The notes beneath the pieces are model-generated. The model saw only the letters and a program-made list of their open reading frames with translations. It was not told the origin of the DNA and made no database searches. Shown here one piece after another: positions 10,084 through 19,653 of a stretch of DNA of 64,000 nt (position 1 is its first letter; every line of letters starts with the position of its first letter). Source of the DNA: Pseudomonadota bacterium (GTDB lineage Bacteria; Campylobacterota; Campylobacteria; Campylobacterales; Campylobacteraceae); contig PDPI01000022.1 in assembly GCA_002746565.1 (NCBI GenBank), positions 58,508 to 122,507 of the forward strand, in the 5' to 3' direction. Position numbers and translations under genes: made by a program.

Positions 10084-13065
10084 TTGCAAGCTTGTGTCTA
10101 TGAATTTTTAAAAAATAAAAATGATTGTGAGGTTTTGATCGCCTCAAATGATAAGCAAAGCCAAAGTATTGGCGATCTTGTTTCGTTTTTGGGATTAAAA
10201 CCTTTTATTTTGCCTGATTTTAGGGCAAGTTTTGGGGATGATTTACGTTCATTTAGTGAAGAGTTTAGCCTGCTTTTAGCAACTTTAAACCTTTATGAGA
10301 GTGAGCAAAATCCTAAAAAAATCCTGATCTCACCCATAAAAACCATCATACACGATCTACCAAATGCTAAGCTTTTGAAAACTTTGCATCTAGAATTTGG
10401 TCAAAATTTAGATCTTAAAAAATTAAAGCAAAAACTACTTTTTTGGGGATATGAATTTGTAGATGTGGTTGAAGAAAAGGGCGAGGTTTCTTTTCGCGGG
10501 GATATTATCGATATTTTTTCTCCAGATTTTATAAACCCAGTTCGCATTAGTTTATTTGACGATGAAATCGAAAGTATTAGGGAATTTTCCTGTGAGGATC
10601 AAAAAAGCTCTAAAGATGAACTTGAAAAAATAAAGATTTTGCCTGCACTTTTTTCTTTGAATGAAGATGAATATGAGCAGATGAATCAAAAGCTAAGCCA
10701 AATAAAAACCGATTCTTTCATACAAGATATGGTATCTTTAGGTTTTTGGACCCTATCTTCTGCCCAAAGTCAAAATTTTTTAAAAATAAAAAAATGTTAT
10801 ATTCTTCCAGATGCAAAAGCTTTGATTGGGGAGTTAAAAGAATTTGAAGATAATCCAAACAAAGAACTCTTAGATCTAGTTCCGCAAATTCCAGAAGAGA
10901 AAGAATATAAAAACATAATCACAAGTAATATTCCTGAATTTTTAAGTTTTCATAAAGATAAAAAGATAAATATTTTAGCCAAAAATGAAGCCTTGGTTAA
11001 GGCTTTAGATCTAGATAAAGATTTAAAAATTTACTACAAAAAAAGCCCTTTTGTGGTCAATATAATGGGCAAGAATGAGATAATAATCTCCCTAAATAAA
11101 CCACAAAAAAAGCAAAGGCGAAGAAAAAAAGCATCTATTGTTTTGGATGAACTTAAAATAAATGATTACATTGTCCATGAAAGCTATGGAATAGGCATTT
11201 TTAAAGGGCTTAAAAAAACCATGGTTTTGGGTGTTACGAAAGATTTTGTGGAAATTGCATATCAGGGAGATGATAAACTTTTATTGCCCGTAGAAAACCT
11301 TGATGTTATAGATAGATATGTGAGCGAGAGTGGAACTTTAGCGGTTGTGGATAGGCTTGGCAGGGGTAGTTTTTTAAGGCTCAAACAAAAGGTTAAGGCT
11401 AAGCTTTTTGAAATAGCAGAGCAAATCGTTAAAATGGCTGCAAAAAGGGAACTTATGGAGGCTAAACCCATAGATTCCCATGAGAGAGAATTAAATGATT
11501 TTCGCTTAAATTCTGGTTTTATTTACACAAAAGATCAAGAAAAGGCGGTTGAAGATATTTTGAATGACCTTAAAAGTGGCAATGTTATGGATAGATTGCT
11601 AAGTGCTGATGTGGGTTTTGGGAAAACTGAAGTTGCCATGAATGCCATACTAGCTTGCGTTAAAAGTGGTTATCAGGCTTTATTTTTAGCACCCACAACC
11701 TTGCTTTCATCTCAGCATTTTAAGTCTTTAAAAATTAGATTTGATGGGTTTGACATTAGGGTAAATAAGATTGATAGATTTGTAAGTAGCAAGGATAAAA
11801 AGTCAATATTTTCACTTTTTGAAGATGGAAAGATTGATGTACTTGTGGGAACCCACGCACTTTTAGGCATAAAGGCAAAAAATCTAGCCCTTTTGGTCAT
11901 AGATGAAGAGCATAAATTTGGAGTAAAACAAAAGGAAAAATTAAAACAATTAAGTGAAAATATGCATCTTTTATCCATGTCTGCAACCCCAATTCCAAGA
12001 AGTCTAAACATGGCGCTTAGTTCCATAAAAGGCTATTCGCAGATTTTAACTCCTCCAAGCGAGAGGGAAGATGTGAGAACCTTTGTTAAAGAATATGATG
12101 AAAGTTTATTAAAAGAAATTATAATGCGTGAACTGCGTCGGGGTGGTCAGATATTTTATGTTCACAATCGCATTGCAAGTATAGAGCAAAAGGCAAAAGA
12201 GTTAAGGCAAATTTACCCAAAGCTTCGCATTTTAGTCCTCCATTCCAAGGTTAGCCCAGCCATCAGCGAAAAAGAAATGATAAACTTTGAAAGTGGAGAG
12301 TATGACATGCTTCTCTCAACTTCCATCATAGAATCAGGCATCCATCTACCAAATGTAAATACCATGATAGTGGACAATTCCGACCGCTTCGGGATGGCAG
12401 ATTTGCACCAATTACGTGGGCGAGTAGGGCGAGGAAGTAGGCAAGGATACTGCTATTTGCTAGTTGATGATAAGCAGGTTTTGAGTGATAGTGCTAAAAA
12501 GCGTCTTATAGCTTTAGAGGCAAATTCATTTTTAGGTTCAGGTTCGGTTTTAGCTTATCATGATCTAGAAATAAGAGGCGGGGGAAATTTAGTGGGAGAA
12601 GCCCAAAGTGGGCATATCAAAAATATAGGCTATTCTCTATATCTAAAAATGCTCGAAGATGCCATAAATACCTTACTTAACAACAAAAGCGTAAAAAGAA
12701 ATGATATTGATCTAAAACTTAGTGTCAATGCCTATCTAAGCGATATATTAATAGCCGAAGATAGGGTTAGGTTGGAGCTTTATAGAAGGCTTAGTAAGTG
12801 CGAGAATGTGAATGAAGTTTATGAGATAGAAGGGGAGATAGAAGATAGATTTGGTAAGCTAGATAGCCATACCTTGGGCTTTTTGCAAGTTATCATCATA
12901 AAAATCTTAGCCCAAAAAACAAATACCATCTCAATAACAAACTATGGACAAAATATAAGTATAAGCAGTGGTGATGGTAAAAAAATAACATTAAAATCTA
13001 AAAGTAAAGATGATGATGATATTTTGGCAACTTTGCTTGAATATTTTAGAAAAGAGGTAAAGTGA
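10084..13065 (+). CDS. mfd: Transcription-repair coupling factor (TTG start)
   Basis: DYIVHESYGIGIFKGL, SADVGFGKTEVAMNA, DEEHKFGVKQKEKL, LHQLRGRVGRG. Confidence 0.97.
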   Translation: MQACVYEFLKNKNDCEVLIASNDKQSQSIGDLVSFLGLKPFILPDFRASFGDDLRSFSEEFSLLLATLNLYESEQNPKKILISPIKTIIHDLPNAKLLKTLHLEFGQNLDLKKLKQKLLFWGYEFVDVVEEKGEVSFRGDIIDIFSPDFINPVRISLFDDEIESIREFSCEDQKSSKDELEKIKILPALFSLNEDEYEQMNQKLSQIKTDSFIQDMVSLGFWTLSSAQSQNFLKIKKCYILPDAKALIGELKEFEDNPNKELLDLVPQIPEEKEYKNIITSNIPEFLSFHKDKKINILAKNEALVKALDLDKDLKIYYKKSPFVVNIMGKNEIIISLNKPQKKQRRRKKASIVLDELKINDYIVHESYGIGIFKGLKKTMVLGVTKDFVEIAYQGDDKLLLPVENLDVIDRYVSESGTLAVVDRLGRGSFLRLKQKVKAKLFEIAEQIVKMAAKRELMEAKPIDSHERELNDFRLNSGFIYTKDQEKAVEDILNDLKSGNVMDRLLSADVGFGKTEVAMNAILACVKSGYQALFLAPTTLLSSQHFKSLKIRFDGFDIRVNKIDRFVSSKDKKSIFSLFEDGKIDVLVGTHALLGIKAKNLALLVIDEEHKFGVKQKEKLKQLSENMHLLSMSATPIPRSLNMALSSIKGYSQILTPPSEREDVRTFVKEYDESLLKEIIMRELRRGGQIFYVHNRIASIEQKAKELRQIYPKLRILVLHSKVSPAISEKEMINFESGEYDMLLSTSIIESGIHLPNVNTMIVDNSDRFGMADLHQLRGRVGRGSRQGYCYLLVDDKQVLSDSAKKRLIALEANSFLGSGSVLAYHDLEIRGGGNLVGEAQSGHIKNIGYSLYLKMLEDAINTLLNNKSVKRNDIDLKLSVNAYLSDILIAEDRVRLELYRRLSKCENVNEVYEIEGEIEDRFGKLDSHTLGFLQVIIIKILAQKTNTISITNYGQNISISSGDGKKITLKSKSKDDDDILATLLEYFRKEVK

Positions 13066-13826
13066 TGTTGGATTGGAAAAAGTATAAGGCGGGGATTTAT
13101 AGGGGTAAGACTGAGAGTATCAGAGGTGTTAGAGAGGTTGATCCGATAAGTTTAAATGATCTTATAGGTATCGACAGACAAAAACAAACTTTACTTGAAA
13201 ATACAAGATCATTTTTGTTTGGTAAATCCTATAATCACGCCCTTTTATGGGGAGCTAGGGGTATGGGAAAATCGGCCTTGATAAAATCCATGTTAAATGA
13301 GTTTGCTAGCGATGGATTAAGGCTTATTGAGATATCTAGGGATGATTTGAGGGATTTGCCCTATATTGTAGATTCCATTAGAGAATTAGAATATAAATTT
13401 ATAATATTTTGTGATGACTTATCCTTTGAAAAAGGGGATGATAGCTATAAGGGTTTAAAGCCCATTTTAGAGGGTTCTATCGAGATTGCACCCAAAAATG
13501 TGGTGGTTTACGCCTCATCAAATAGAAGGCATCTAGTTAGTGAGATAAATGCTGATAATGAAGGAGTTCATGTGAGCCAAAGGGAGATTCATTATTCAGA
13601 TGCCATAGAAGAAAAAATTTCCCTTTCCGATAGATTTGGCTTATGGATAAGCTTTTACCAGGGCAGTTTTGAGGATTTTTTAAAGATAGTGGATAGTTAT
13701 TTTAAAGATTTTAAAGGCAACACAGATGAATTACATAAAAAGGCTAAAGAGTTTGCAAATATGAGATCTAGTAGAAGTGGGCGATGTGCTAAACAATTTT
13801 ATAATTTTTATAAAGATTTATCATGA
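13062..13826 (+). CDS. DUF815-family AAA ATPase
   Basis: LLWGARGMGKSALIKSMLNEF Walker A, IIFCDDLSFEKGDDSYKGLKPILEGSIE, VVVYASSNRRHL. Confidence 0.85.
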   Translation: MMLDWKKYKAGIYRGKTESIRGVREVDPISLNDLIGIDRQKQTLLENTRSFLFGKSYNHALLWGARGMGKSALIKSMLNEFASDGLRLIEISRDDLRDLPYIVDSIRELEYKFIIFCDDLSFEKGDDSYKGLKPILEGSIEIAPKNVVVYASSNRRHLVSEINADNEGVHVSQREIHYSDAIEEKISLSDRFGLWISFYQGSFEDFLKIVDSYFKDFKGNTDELHKKAKEFANMRSSRSGRCAKQFYNFYKDLS

Positions 13827-14623
13827 GATTTGCTTTTTTGGGAGATGTAGTTGGTCGCCCTGGTCGCGAAATGATAAAAAAGCATCTAAAAGATTTAAGG
13901 CAAAAACATAATATAGATGCAGTCATAGCAAACACTGAAAACGCAAGTCATGGCTTTGGTTTAACCACTAAAAATGCGGTCGAGCTTTTTTCATATGGCA
14001 TTGATTTAATGAGTGGGGGAAATCATACTTGGGATAAAAAAGATTTATATCCAAACCTTGAGAGTATGCCAATTTTAAGACCATTAAACTATCCTGATGG
14101 AACCATGGGTAAGGGAATAGGGTATCTAGAAATTGGAGATTTTAAACTCTGCGTTATAAATTTAATGGGAATTTTTGCCATGCCATGGTGCGAAAATCCT
14201 TTCATCAAAATCCAAAAAGAGTTGGAAAATTTAGATCAAAATGATGGCATTTTCATAGACTTTCATGCCGAAGCAACAAGCGAAAAAAGAGCCCTAATGC
14301 AACTTTTAAAAGGTAAGGTAGCAGGAATAGTAGGAACTCACACCCATATAGGAACTGATGATTTGTGCATAGAAGATGGAACCATGTATTTAAGTGATAT
14401 TGGTTTAACAGGATGTAGGGATGGGGTTATAGGTATGGATAGCAAAGCCCCATTAAAGCGCTTTTTAACAGGACTTCCAGCGTCTTTTGATATTCCAAAA
14501 AAATGCAAACCCATCTTGCAAATGCTTATTTTTGATGTGGAAGAGGGCAAATGCGTGAATGCTTATAAACTTAAAATTCTAGATGATAAAGAATATATAA
14601 GCGAAGCTTTTTTGGAAAAATAG
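13823..14623 (+). CDS. YmdB-family metallophosphoesterase
   Basis: MRFAFLGDVVGRPGREMIKKHL, NTENASHGFGLT, GNHTWDKKD, FHAEATSEKRAL, GTHTHIGTDD. Confidence 0.92.
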   Translation: MRFAFLGDVVGRPGREMIKKHLKDLRQKHNIDAVIANTENASHGFGLTTKNAVELFSYGIDLMSGGNHTWDKKDLYPNLESMPILRPLNYPDGTMGKGIGYLEIGDFKLCVINLMGIFAMPWCENPFIKIQKELENLDQNDGIFIDFHAEATSEKRALMQLLKGKVAGIVGTHTHIGTDDLCIEDGTMYLSDIGLTGCRDGVIGMDSKAPLKRFLTGLPASFDIPKKCKPILQMLIFDVEEGKCVNAYKLKILDDKEYISEAFLEK

Positions 14624-14640
14624 ACTTTACTTATAAGATT

Positions 14641-14724
14641 TTAGTGTTTAATTTTAAATACTAACTATTGACATTTTTATCTAAATAAGATATACTACTT
14701 TTAGTATCTAATTTTAAACACTAA
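14641..14724 (+). promoter_or_regulatory. Sigma70-type promoter (TTGACA 14668-14673, 17 bp, TATACT 14691-14696) bracketed by two 24-bp palindromic operator-like repeats (14641-14664, 14701-14724)
   Basis: TTAGTGTTTAATTTTAAATACTAA and TTAGTATCTAATTTTAAACACTAA, each near-self-complementary, exactly 60 bp apart. Confidence 0.8.
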
Positions 14725-14735
14725 AAGGATGTGTT

Positions 14736-15821
14736 ATGGCTTCTCCATTTCCCTATGAAAGTTTTGCTTCCCATGAAACCTTTTATGGAAGAAAAAAAGA
14801 GATCAAAACTATCTTGGATTTTGCAAATTCTTCAAACAATTTAGTTATTTATTCTAAAAGAAGATTAGGTAAGAGTTCGCTTATAAAAGAGGCGTTTAGG
14901 GGTAGGGATGAATATTTATTTATATATTGTGATGTATTTGATATCTCATCAAAGGAAGATTTTGCGAAAAAACTGATAAACTCTTTGCCAAAATCCATAA
15001 ATGGCGATCTAAAAAAGGCAATTTCTAGTTTAAGCAAGATTTTTAAAAGGGTAAATTTATCCTATACCATAGATCCAAACAGCGGAAAAGTTAGCATCAG
15101 ACCAGAGCTTAGAGCTTTGAGTTATGATGATATGATGGAAGAATTTTTCAATGCCATATTTGAATTATCAAAAAAGCAAAAGGTAGTTCTAGCCATAGAT
15201 GAATTTCAACAAATCGCCCAGATAAAAGACGCTAAAATCAGTGCTAGGCTTAGAGAATATATGCAAATGGGTAAAAATATTTCCTATGTGTTTTTAGGCT
15301 CAAAACGCCACATGCTAAATTCTTTATTTGAGTATAAAGCCCCCTTATTTGAACAAGCAACTCCCATGCATCTAGGATCTTTAAAGATTGATGATATTTA
15401 TAATTTTAGTTCAAAACATTTAAAAATAAGCAAAGATTTGGTGGAATATATCTTTGATCTATGCCATGGGGAAACAAAGCTTATGCAACATATTTTCCAC
15501 CTGCTTTATCAAAATTTTAAACGAAGGAAAATAAGCCAAGAGCTTATAATACTATGCCTAGATGAGATCATAAATGCAAAATCTTCAGCCTATAAAATCA
15601 TTTACGATAGCTTCAGCCTAAACCAAAAAAAAGCTTTCAAAATCCTTTCAAAATACAAAAAAAATATCTACACCAAAGAATTACTTGATGAGTTTGGCAT
15701 CTCAAAAGATAGCATGCAAAGCTCCCTAAAAGCTTTATTTAAGCGTGAAATAGTGGATAAAGAAGATGAGGTTTGGTTCATTCCCGATAGAGCTTTTGAG
15801 ATCTGGGGTGAGAGGTTTTAG
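14736..15821 (+). CDS. AAA ATPase (archaeal-type PF01637-like) with C-terminal winged-helix-like region
   Basis: ETFYGRKKEIKTILDFANSSNNLVIYSKRRLGKSSLIKEAF, VVLAIDEFQQIAQI, FLGSKRHML; C-term ILSKYKKNIYTKELLDEFGISKDSMQSSLKALFKREIVDKEDEVWFIPDRAF. Confidence 0.85.
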   Translation: MASPFPYESFASHETFYGRKKEIKTILDFANSSNNLVIYSKRRLGKSSLIKEAFRGRDEYLFIYCDVFDISSKEDFAKKLINSLPKSINGDLKKAISSLSKIFKRVNLSYTIDPNSGKVSIRPELRALSYDDMMEEFFNAIFELSKKQKVVLAIDEFQQIAQIKDAKISARLREYMQMGKNISYVFLGSKRHMLNSLFEYKAPLFEQATPMHLGSLKIDDIYNFSSKHLKISKDLVEYIFDLCHGETKLMQHIFHLLYQNFKRRKISQELIILCLDEIINAKSSAYKIIYDSFSLNQKKAFKILSKYKKNIYTKELLDEFGISKDSMQSSLKALFKREIVDKEDEVWFIPDRAFEIWGERF

Positions 15822-16475
15822 ATGGATAGTTTTGATCTTTTAGATGTTTTAAAATCCCAGTTTACCCCAGATGAGCCATATTGGTGGCCAAATGCTGGAA
15901 GTTTTGAGGTTGTTGTGGGAGCAGTTTTAACCCAGCAAACTAAGTGGGAAAATGTGGAAGCAAGCTTAGAAAATCTAAAAGAAAAAGATTTGCTACATGT
16001 GGAAAATTTGGCTATGTGTGATGAATTAATATTGCAAGAGTTTATTCACCCTAGTGGATTTTATCGCAAAAAAGCCAAGGTTTTGAAAACTTTATGTCAA
16101 AATATCTTAAATGATTTTAGTTCCTATGAAGAATTTGTTTTAAATGTGGATCGTGTTTGGCTTTTAGATCAAAGGGGTATAGGATTTGAAAGTGCCGATA
16201 GTATTTTAAATTATGCTCTTTTAAGGGATGTTTTTGTGGTCGATAGCTATACAAACCGCCTTTTATCAAATCTTGGTTTTTATTTTGAAAGTTACGATGA
16301 ACTTCAAGATTGGATGATGGATGGTTTAGATCAAAGGGTTTACAGGCTGTATCCAAAGGATGTGCCAATGTCACAAGTTTATGCAAGATTTCATGGAAAA
16401 ATAGTTATGTTCTGTAAGGAACATTTAAGGGGCAGGAAATTGAGCCAAAGGGGTAGGGAGATTTTAGGCATCTAA
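15822..16475 (+). CDS. Endonuclease III-superfamily DNA glycosylase, MagIII-like 3-methyladenine glycosylase
   Basis: WWPNAGSFEVVVGAVLTQQTKWENVEASLENL, HPSGFYRKKAKVLKTL, WLLDQRGIGFESADSILNYALLRDVFVVDSYTNRLL; no C-terminal 4Fe-4S cysteine cluster. Confidence 0.85.
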   Translation: MDSFDLLDVLKSQFTPDEPYWWPNAGSFEVVVGAVLTQQTKWENVEASLENLKEKDLLHVENLAMCDELILQEFIHPSGFYRKKAKVLKTLCQNILNDFSSYEEFVLNVDRVWLLDQRGIGFESADSILNYALLRDVFVVDSYTNRLLSNLGFYFESYDELQDWMMDGLDQRVYRLYPKDVPMSQVYARFHGKIVMFCKEHLRGRKLSQRGREILGI

Positions 16476-16490
16476 TCTCCCCAGTATTTT

Positions 16491-16718
16491 TTACAAATTA
16501 TGCTCTTTCTTATACTCAACTATCATAGCATAAGCCTCATCTTTGAGCCTTAGTTTTTCTTTTTTTAGGGTTTCTAGGGATAGGTCATCCATGTGTTCTC
16601 TCCCTTCTTCTACGTTGGCAATTTGCTGATCTAATTCGTTGTGTTTTTCAAAAATCTTAGCAAAATGTGCGTTTTTTTGTTTTATTTTTGTGATGATATC
16701 ACGATATTCATGTAGCAT
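16491..16718 (-). CDS. YdcH/DUF465-family small coiled-coil protein
   Basis: MLHEYRDIITKIKQKNAHFAKIFEKHNELDQQIANVE..LKKEKLRLKDEAYAMIVEYK. Confidence 0.8.
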   Translation of the reverse strand: MLHEYRDIITKIKQKNAHFAKIFEKHNELDQQIANVEEGREHMDDLSLETLKKEKLRLKDEAYAMIVEYKKEHNL

Positions 16719-16787
16719 GTTTTCTCCTAGTAAAGTTTGTGTAAGTGTATCAAATATGTACTAAAAAAAAGGTAAAAGCTGATTTAT

Positions 16788-16901
16788 GTACCAACTAAAT
16801 TTACATTTAGTCGGTGCTGAGAACGGAAAGCTGAAAACTGATAACTAGTAAGGCAAGCATTTTTCCAAAATGCTATTTATTTTTATATTATTTGATTAGT
16901 G
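16788..16901 (+). repeat. Dispersed intergenic repeat, copy A
   Basis: Shares core GATAACTAGTAAGGCAAGCATTTTTCCAAAATGC and terminal ACTAAAT...ATTTGATTAGTG with copies at 51559-51680 (inverted) and 62624-62717. Confidence 0.85.
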
Positions 16902-16922
16902 TCTTTGTTTGAAAAACTATTT

Positions 16923-18116
16923 TTAAGTTCTGTAGTGGGCATTGAGTTTAACATATCCGTATCCAAGATCGCATCCATAAGCCGTAAATTCGCCATCTCC
17001 TATGCCTAAATCACATGTTATTTTGTAGCTTGGTTTTTTCATAACTTTGTGTGCTAGCTCTTCTTTTTGGGGTGCTAGAATGGAGTGTTCATACTCATAT
17101 ACTAAAACATCATCGTAGTGGATTTTTAAACTTTTTTCATCGCATTTGATATTTGATGAACCTATGGTAGATGCTATTCTTCCCCAATTTGGATCTTCCC
17201 CGAAAATTGCTGTTTTTACAAGTAAGGAATTTGAAAGGGCTTTTGCTGCTCTTTGGGCTTCGCTTTTGCTTTTTGCTCCCTTTACGCAAAAACTAACTAT
17301 CTTGCTTGAACCTTCACCATCTTTAACTATCTCTAGGGCGAGGTGGAGAGTTATTTGATCTAGGGCAGCTTTAAAGGCTTTTTTGTCGTAGCTTTGGCTT
17401 TTGCCATTTGCTAGTAACATGAGGGTATCGTTTGTGGAAGTATCTCCATCTACGCTTATGGCATTAAAGCTTTTTTCGTTTGCTCTTAGAAGCAGTTTTT
17501 TCATGTCTTCTTTTGGGATTTTTGTATCTGTTATTATGAAACATAACATGGTTGCCATGGAGGGTTCTATCATTCCAGCACCCTTGCAAATGGCAGCTAC
17601 ATGAAAGGGTTTTTGACCCTTTGGTTCAACTCTCAGACAAATCTCTTTTTTAAATCTATCGGTTGTTAGGATGGCTCGGGCTGCATTGTCAGAATTTTTG
17701 GTTGAGAAATCAAATTTTTTTATGGTATTTATGATTTTTTCTTTATCTAAAGGATAGCCTATAACTCCAGTTGAGCTCATGATAGGATTGTTCACATTTT
17801 TGATGTGAGATAGGATTTCTTTTATGTCTTCAATTCCTTTTTCTCCTGTTAGAGCATTTGCATTTTTTGAGTTTATGAGTAAAAAATCGGTTTTAAAATC
17901 CTTTCCATAGCTTTTAAAATGTTTAATGGGGGCGGCTTGAAAATGATTTGAAGTAAAAAGTGCTTCAACCTCACACAAACAATCACTTCTTATAAAAGCT
18001 AGATCGCCATCAATTTTCTCTCCTATGGATGAGGTTTTGATACCAGAATTTAAGCCATCGCTAAAAAAGCCATCCACATTATCAAGACCACCCTTTAGGG
18101 GAAAAATATCAAACAT
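16923..18116 (-). CDS. argJ: Bifunctional ornithine acetyltransferase/N-acetylglutamate synthase
   Basis: IMSSTGVIGYPL, ICKGAGMIEPSMATMLCFIITD autocleavage region, SVDGDTSTNDTLMLLANG, DPNWGRIASTIG. Confidence 0.96.
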   Translation of the reverse strand: MFDIFPLKGGLDNVDGFFSDGLNSGIKTSSIGEKIDGDLAFIRSDCLCEVEALFTSNHFQAAPIKHFKSYGKDFKTDFLLINSKNANALTGEKGIEDIKEILSHIKNVNNPIMSSTGVIGYPLDKEKIINTIKKFDFSTKNSDNAARAILTTDRFKKEICLRVEPKGQKPFHVAAICKGAGMIEPSMATMLCFIITDTKIPKEDMKKLLLRANEKSFNAISVDGDTSTNDTLMLLANGKSQSYDKKAFKAALDQITLHLALEIVKDGEGSSKIVSFCVKGAKSKSEAQRAAKALSNSLLVKTAIFGEDPNWGRIASTIGSSNIKCDEKSLKIHYDDVLVYEYEHSILAPQKEELAHKVMKKPSYKITCDLGIGDGEFTAYGCDLGYGYVKLNAHYRT

Positions 18117-19236
18117 ATTTTAATTCTTCAGGTTTATTTCTTTGTCTTATAATTCTTTTGCTGTCTTGTATGCCCTCATTGGTTCCTATGATGAGTAGGC
18201 TATATCCTGTGCCTATCAAAGTATCACCTTTTGGCATGGGGAAAAACTTTCCTTTACTATCTTTGATACCCACTATACTAACGCTTGCGATGTCTCTTAA
18301 ATGGGCTTCTTTTAGCTTTTTAAATCTCATCCAAGAATAATCTGGAATTTCCACTTGCTCTAGGCTTATGGGGGTATCACGGCGATATAAAATCTTTTCA
18401 AAAACATTTTGCATATCCGGGCGCAGGGATACCATACTCATCCTTTGGGCGACCAATTCCGATGGAGAAACAACTATGTCAGCTCCAAGTTTTTTTAGTT
18501 TTTCCACATCGCTTTGCTTATCGGCATTTGCCATTATAAAGTAAGCACTTCTCCCTAGCTCTTTTTCGAAAAGTCTAGCAGATGCTATTTGAGCTATGTT
18601 ATCAGCTATATTTTTACTTAAAGTTATCATACCCCTTGCACTTGAGAAGTGGGATTTTAAAAGGGCGATTTCCGTATGGGGGTCTTCTTGCAAGACATAA
18701 GGGTAACGGTGTATTTGGGCGAGTTCGAGTATATTGTCACTAGGGTCAACCACCACAAAGGGTACATGGCTTTCTCTAAAGTGTTCTGCTAATTGGATGG
18801 TAAATTCATTGTGATAACAGATAACATAATGCCTTTTGAGTCTGGCTATTTTGTATAGCATTTTTCTCTCCTTTATGAGTCGAACAAGGTCGCCGGTTTT
18901 GAGTGATTCTATCAAGATACCTATGGAAAATGAAAAGACGATAAAGCCCACAACGATAAGGGTTATGGTAAAAATACGCCCAGCATCTGAGATCTTATCC
19001 ACTTCTGTAAATCCAACAGTGGTAAATGTGATGCTAGCTTGGTATATGCCGTCCATCAATGAAAAACCATCGATGGCAACATAGCCTAATCCCCCTATCA
19101 TTGTCATCAACACAATGGCAATAAGGGGAAATCTAAAGGGCTTTAGTTGCTCGTATAATTGGTCGTTTACGGAAGCTTCTGGAACAGATCGACCTGCCCA
19201 GTTGAGGAATTTTGCAATTTTGTGCTTAAAGCTCAA
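18109..19236 (-). CDS. Two-TM potassium channel with TrkA-N/RCK domain (HpKchA-like)
   Basis: Pore motif TTVGFTEV, HYVICYHNEFTIQLAEHFRESHVPFVVVDPSD NAD-binding fold, adjacent to rpmB. Confidence 0.88.
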   Translation of the reverse strand: MSFKHKIAKFLNWAGRSVPEASVNDQLYEQLKPFRFPLIAIVLMTMIGGLGYVAIDGFSLMDGIYQASITFTTVGFTEVDKISDAGRIFTITLIVVGFIVFSFSIGILIESLKTGDLVRLIKERKMLYKIARLKRHYVICYHNEFTIQLAEHFRESHVPFVVVDPSDNILELAQIHRYPYVLQEDPHTEIALLKSHFSSARGMITLSKNIADNIAQIASARLFEKELGRSAYFIMANADKQSDVEKLKKLGADIVVSPSELVAQRMSMVSLRPDMQNVFEKILYRRDTPISLEQVEIPDYSWMRFKKLKEAHLRDIASVSIVGIKDSKGKFFPMPKGDTLIGTGYSLLIIGTNEGIQDSKRIIRQRNKPEELKYV

Positions 19237-19264
19237 GCTGTTTTCCTCTGTTTAATGAAGATTT

Positions 19265-19453
19265 TTAAGAATTTTTCTTCATCGTGCGAAGAGTAGAGGC
19301 GGCTACCTTTATCCTTCTTGTTGTCCCATCTTCTAAGGTTACTTTCACGCTTCTTAGATTTGGTAGGAAACGTCTTTTTGTTTTGTTGTTAGCATGACTT
19401 ACGTTATTTCCTACTTGGGGTCCTTTTCCTGTTATTGCACATTTTCTAGCCAT
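19265..19453 (-). CDS. rpmB: 50S ribosomal protein L28
   Basis: [33 protein letters not shown]. Confidence 0.98.
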   Translation of the reverse strand: MARKCAITGKGPQVGNNVSHANNKTKRRFLPNLRSVKVTLEDGTTRRIKVAASTLRTMKKNS

Positions 19454-19653
19454 TTTTATATCCTTAATTTTTAGTTTTTAAAAGTGTTTTCAAAAGCACT
19501 GCGACAAGACGTGATTATACCAAAAAATATTTAAGATTTGTTTACGTGTGGGAGAATTTGTGATTTTTTTATTTTTTTTGTATATTATATCTGTTTTTTA
19601 TAATATTGAGGGTATAATCATCTGGTTTAAAATAGTGTCATTTAAGGTAAGAT

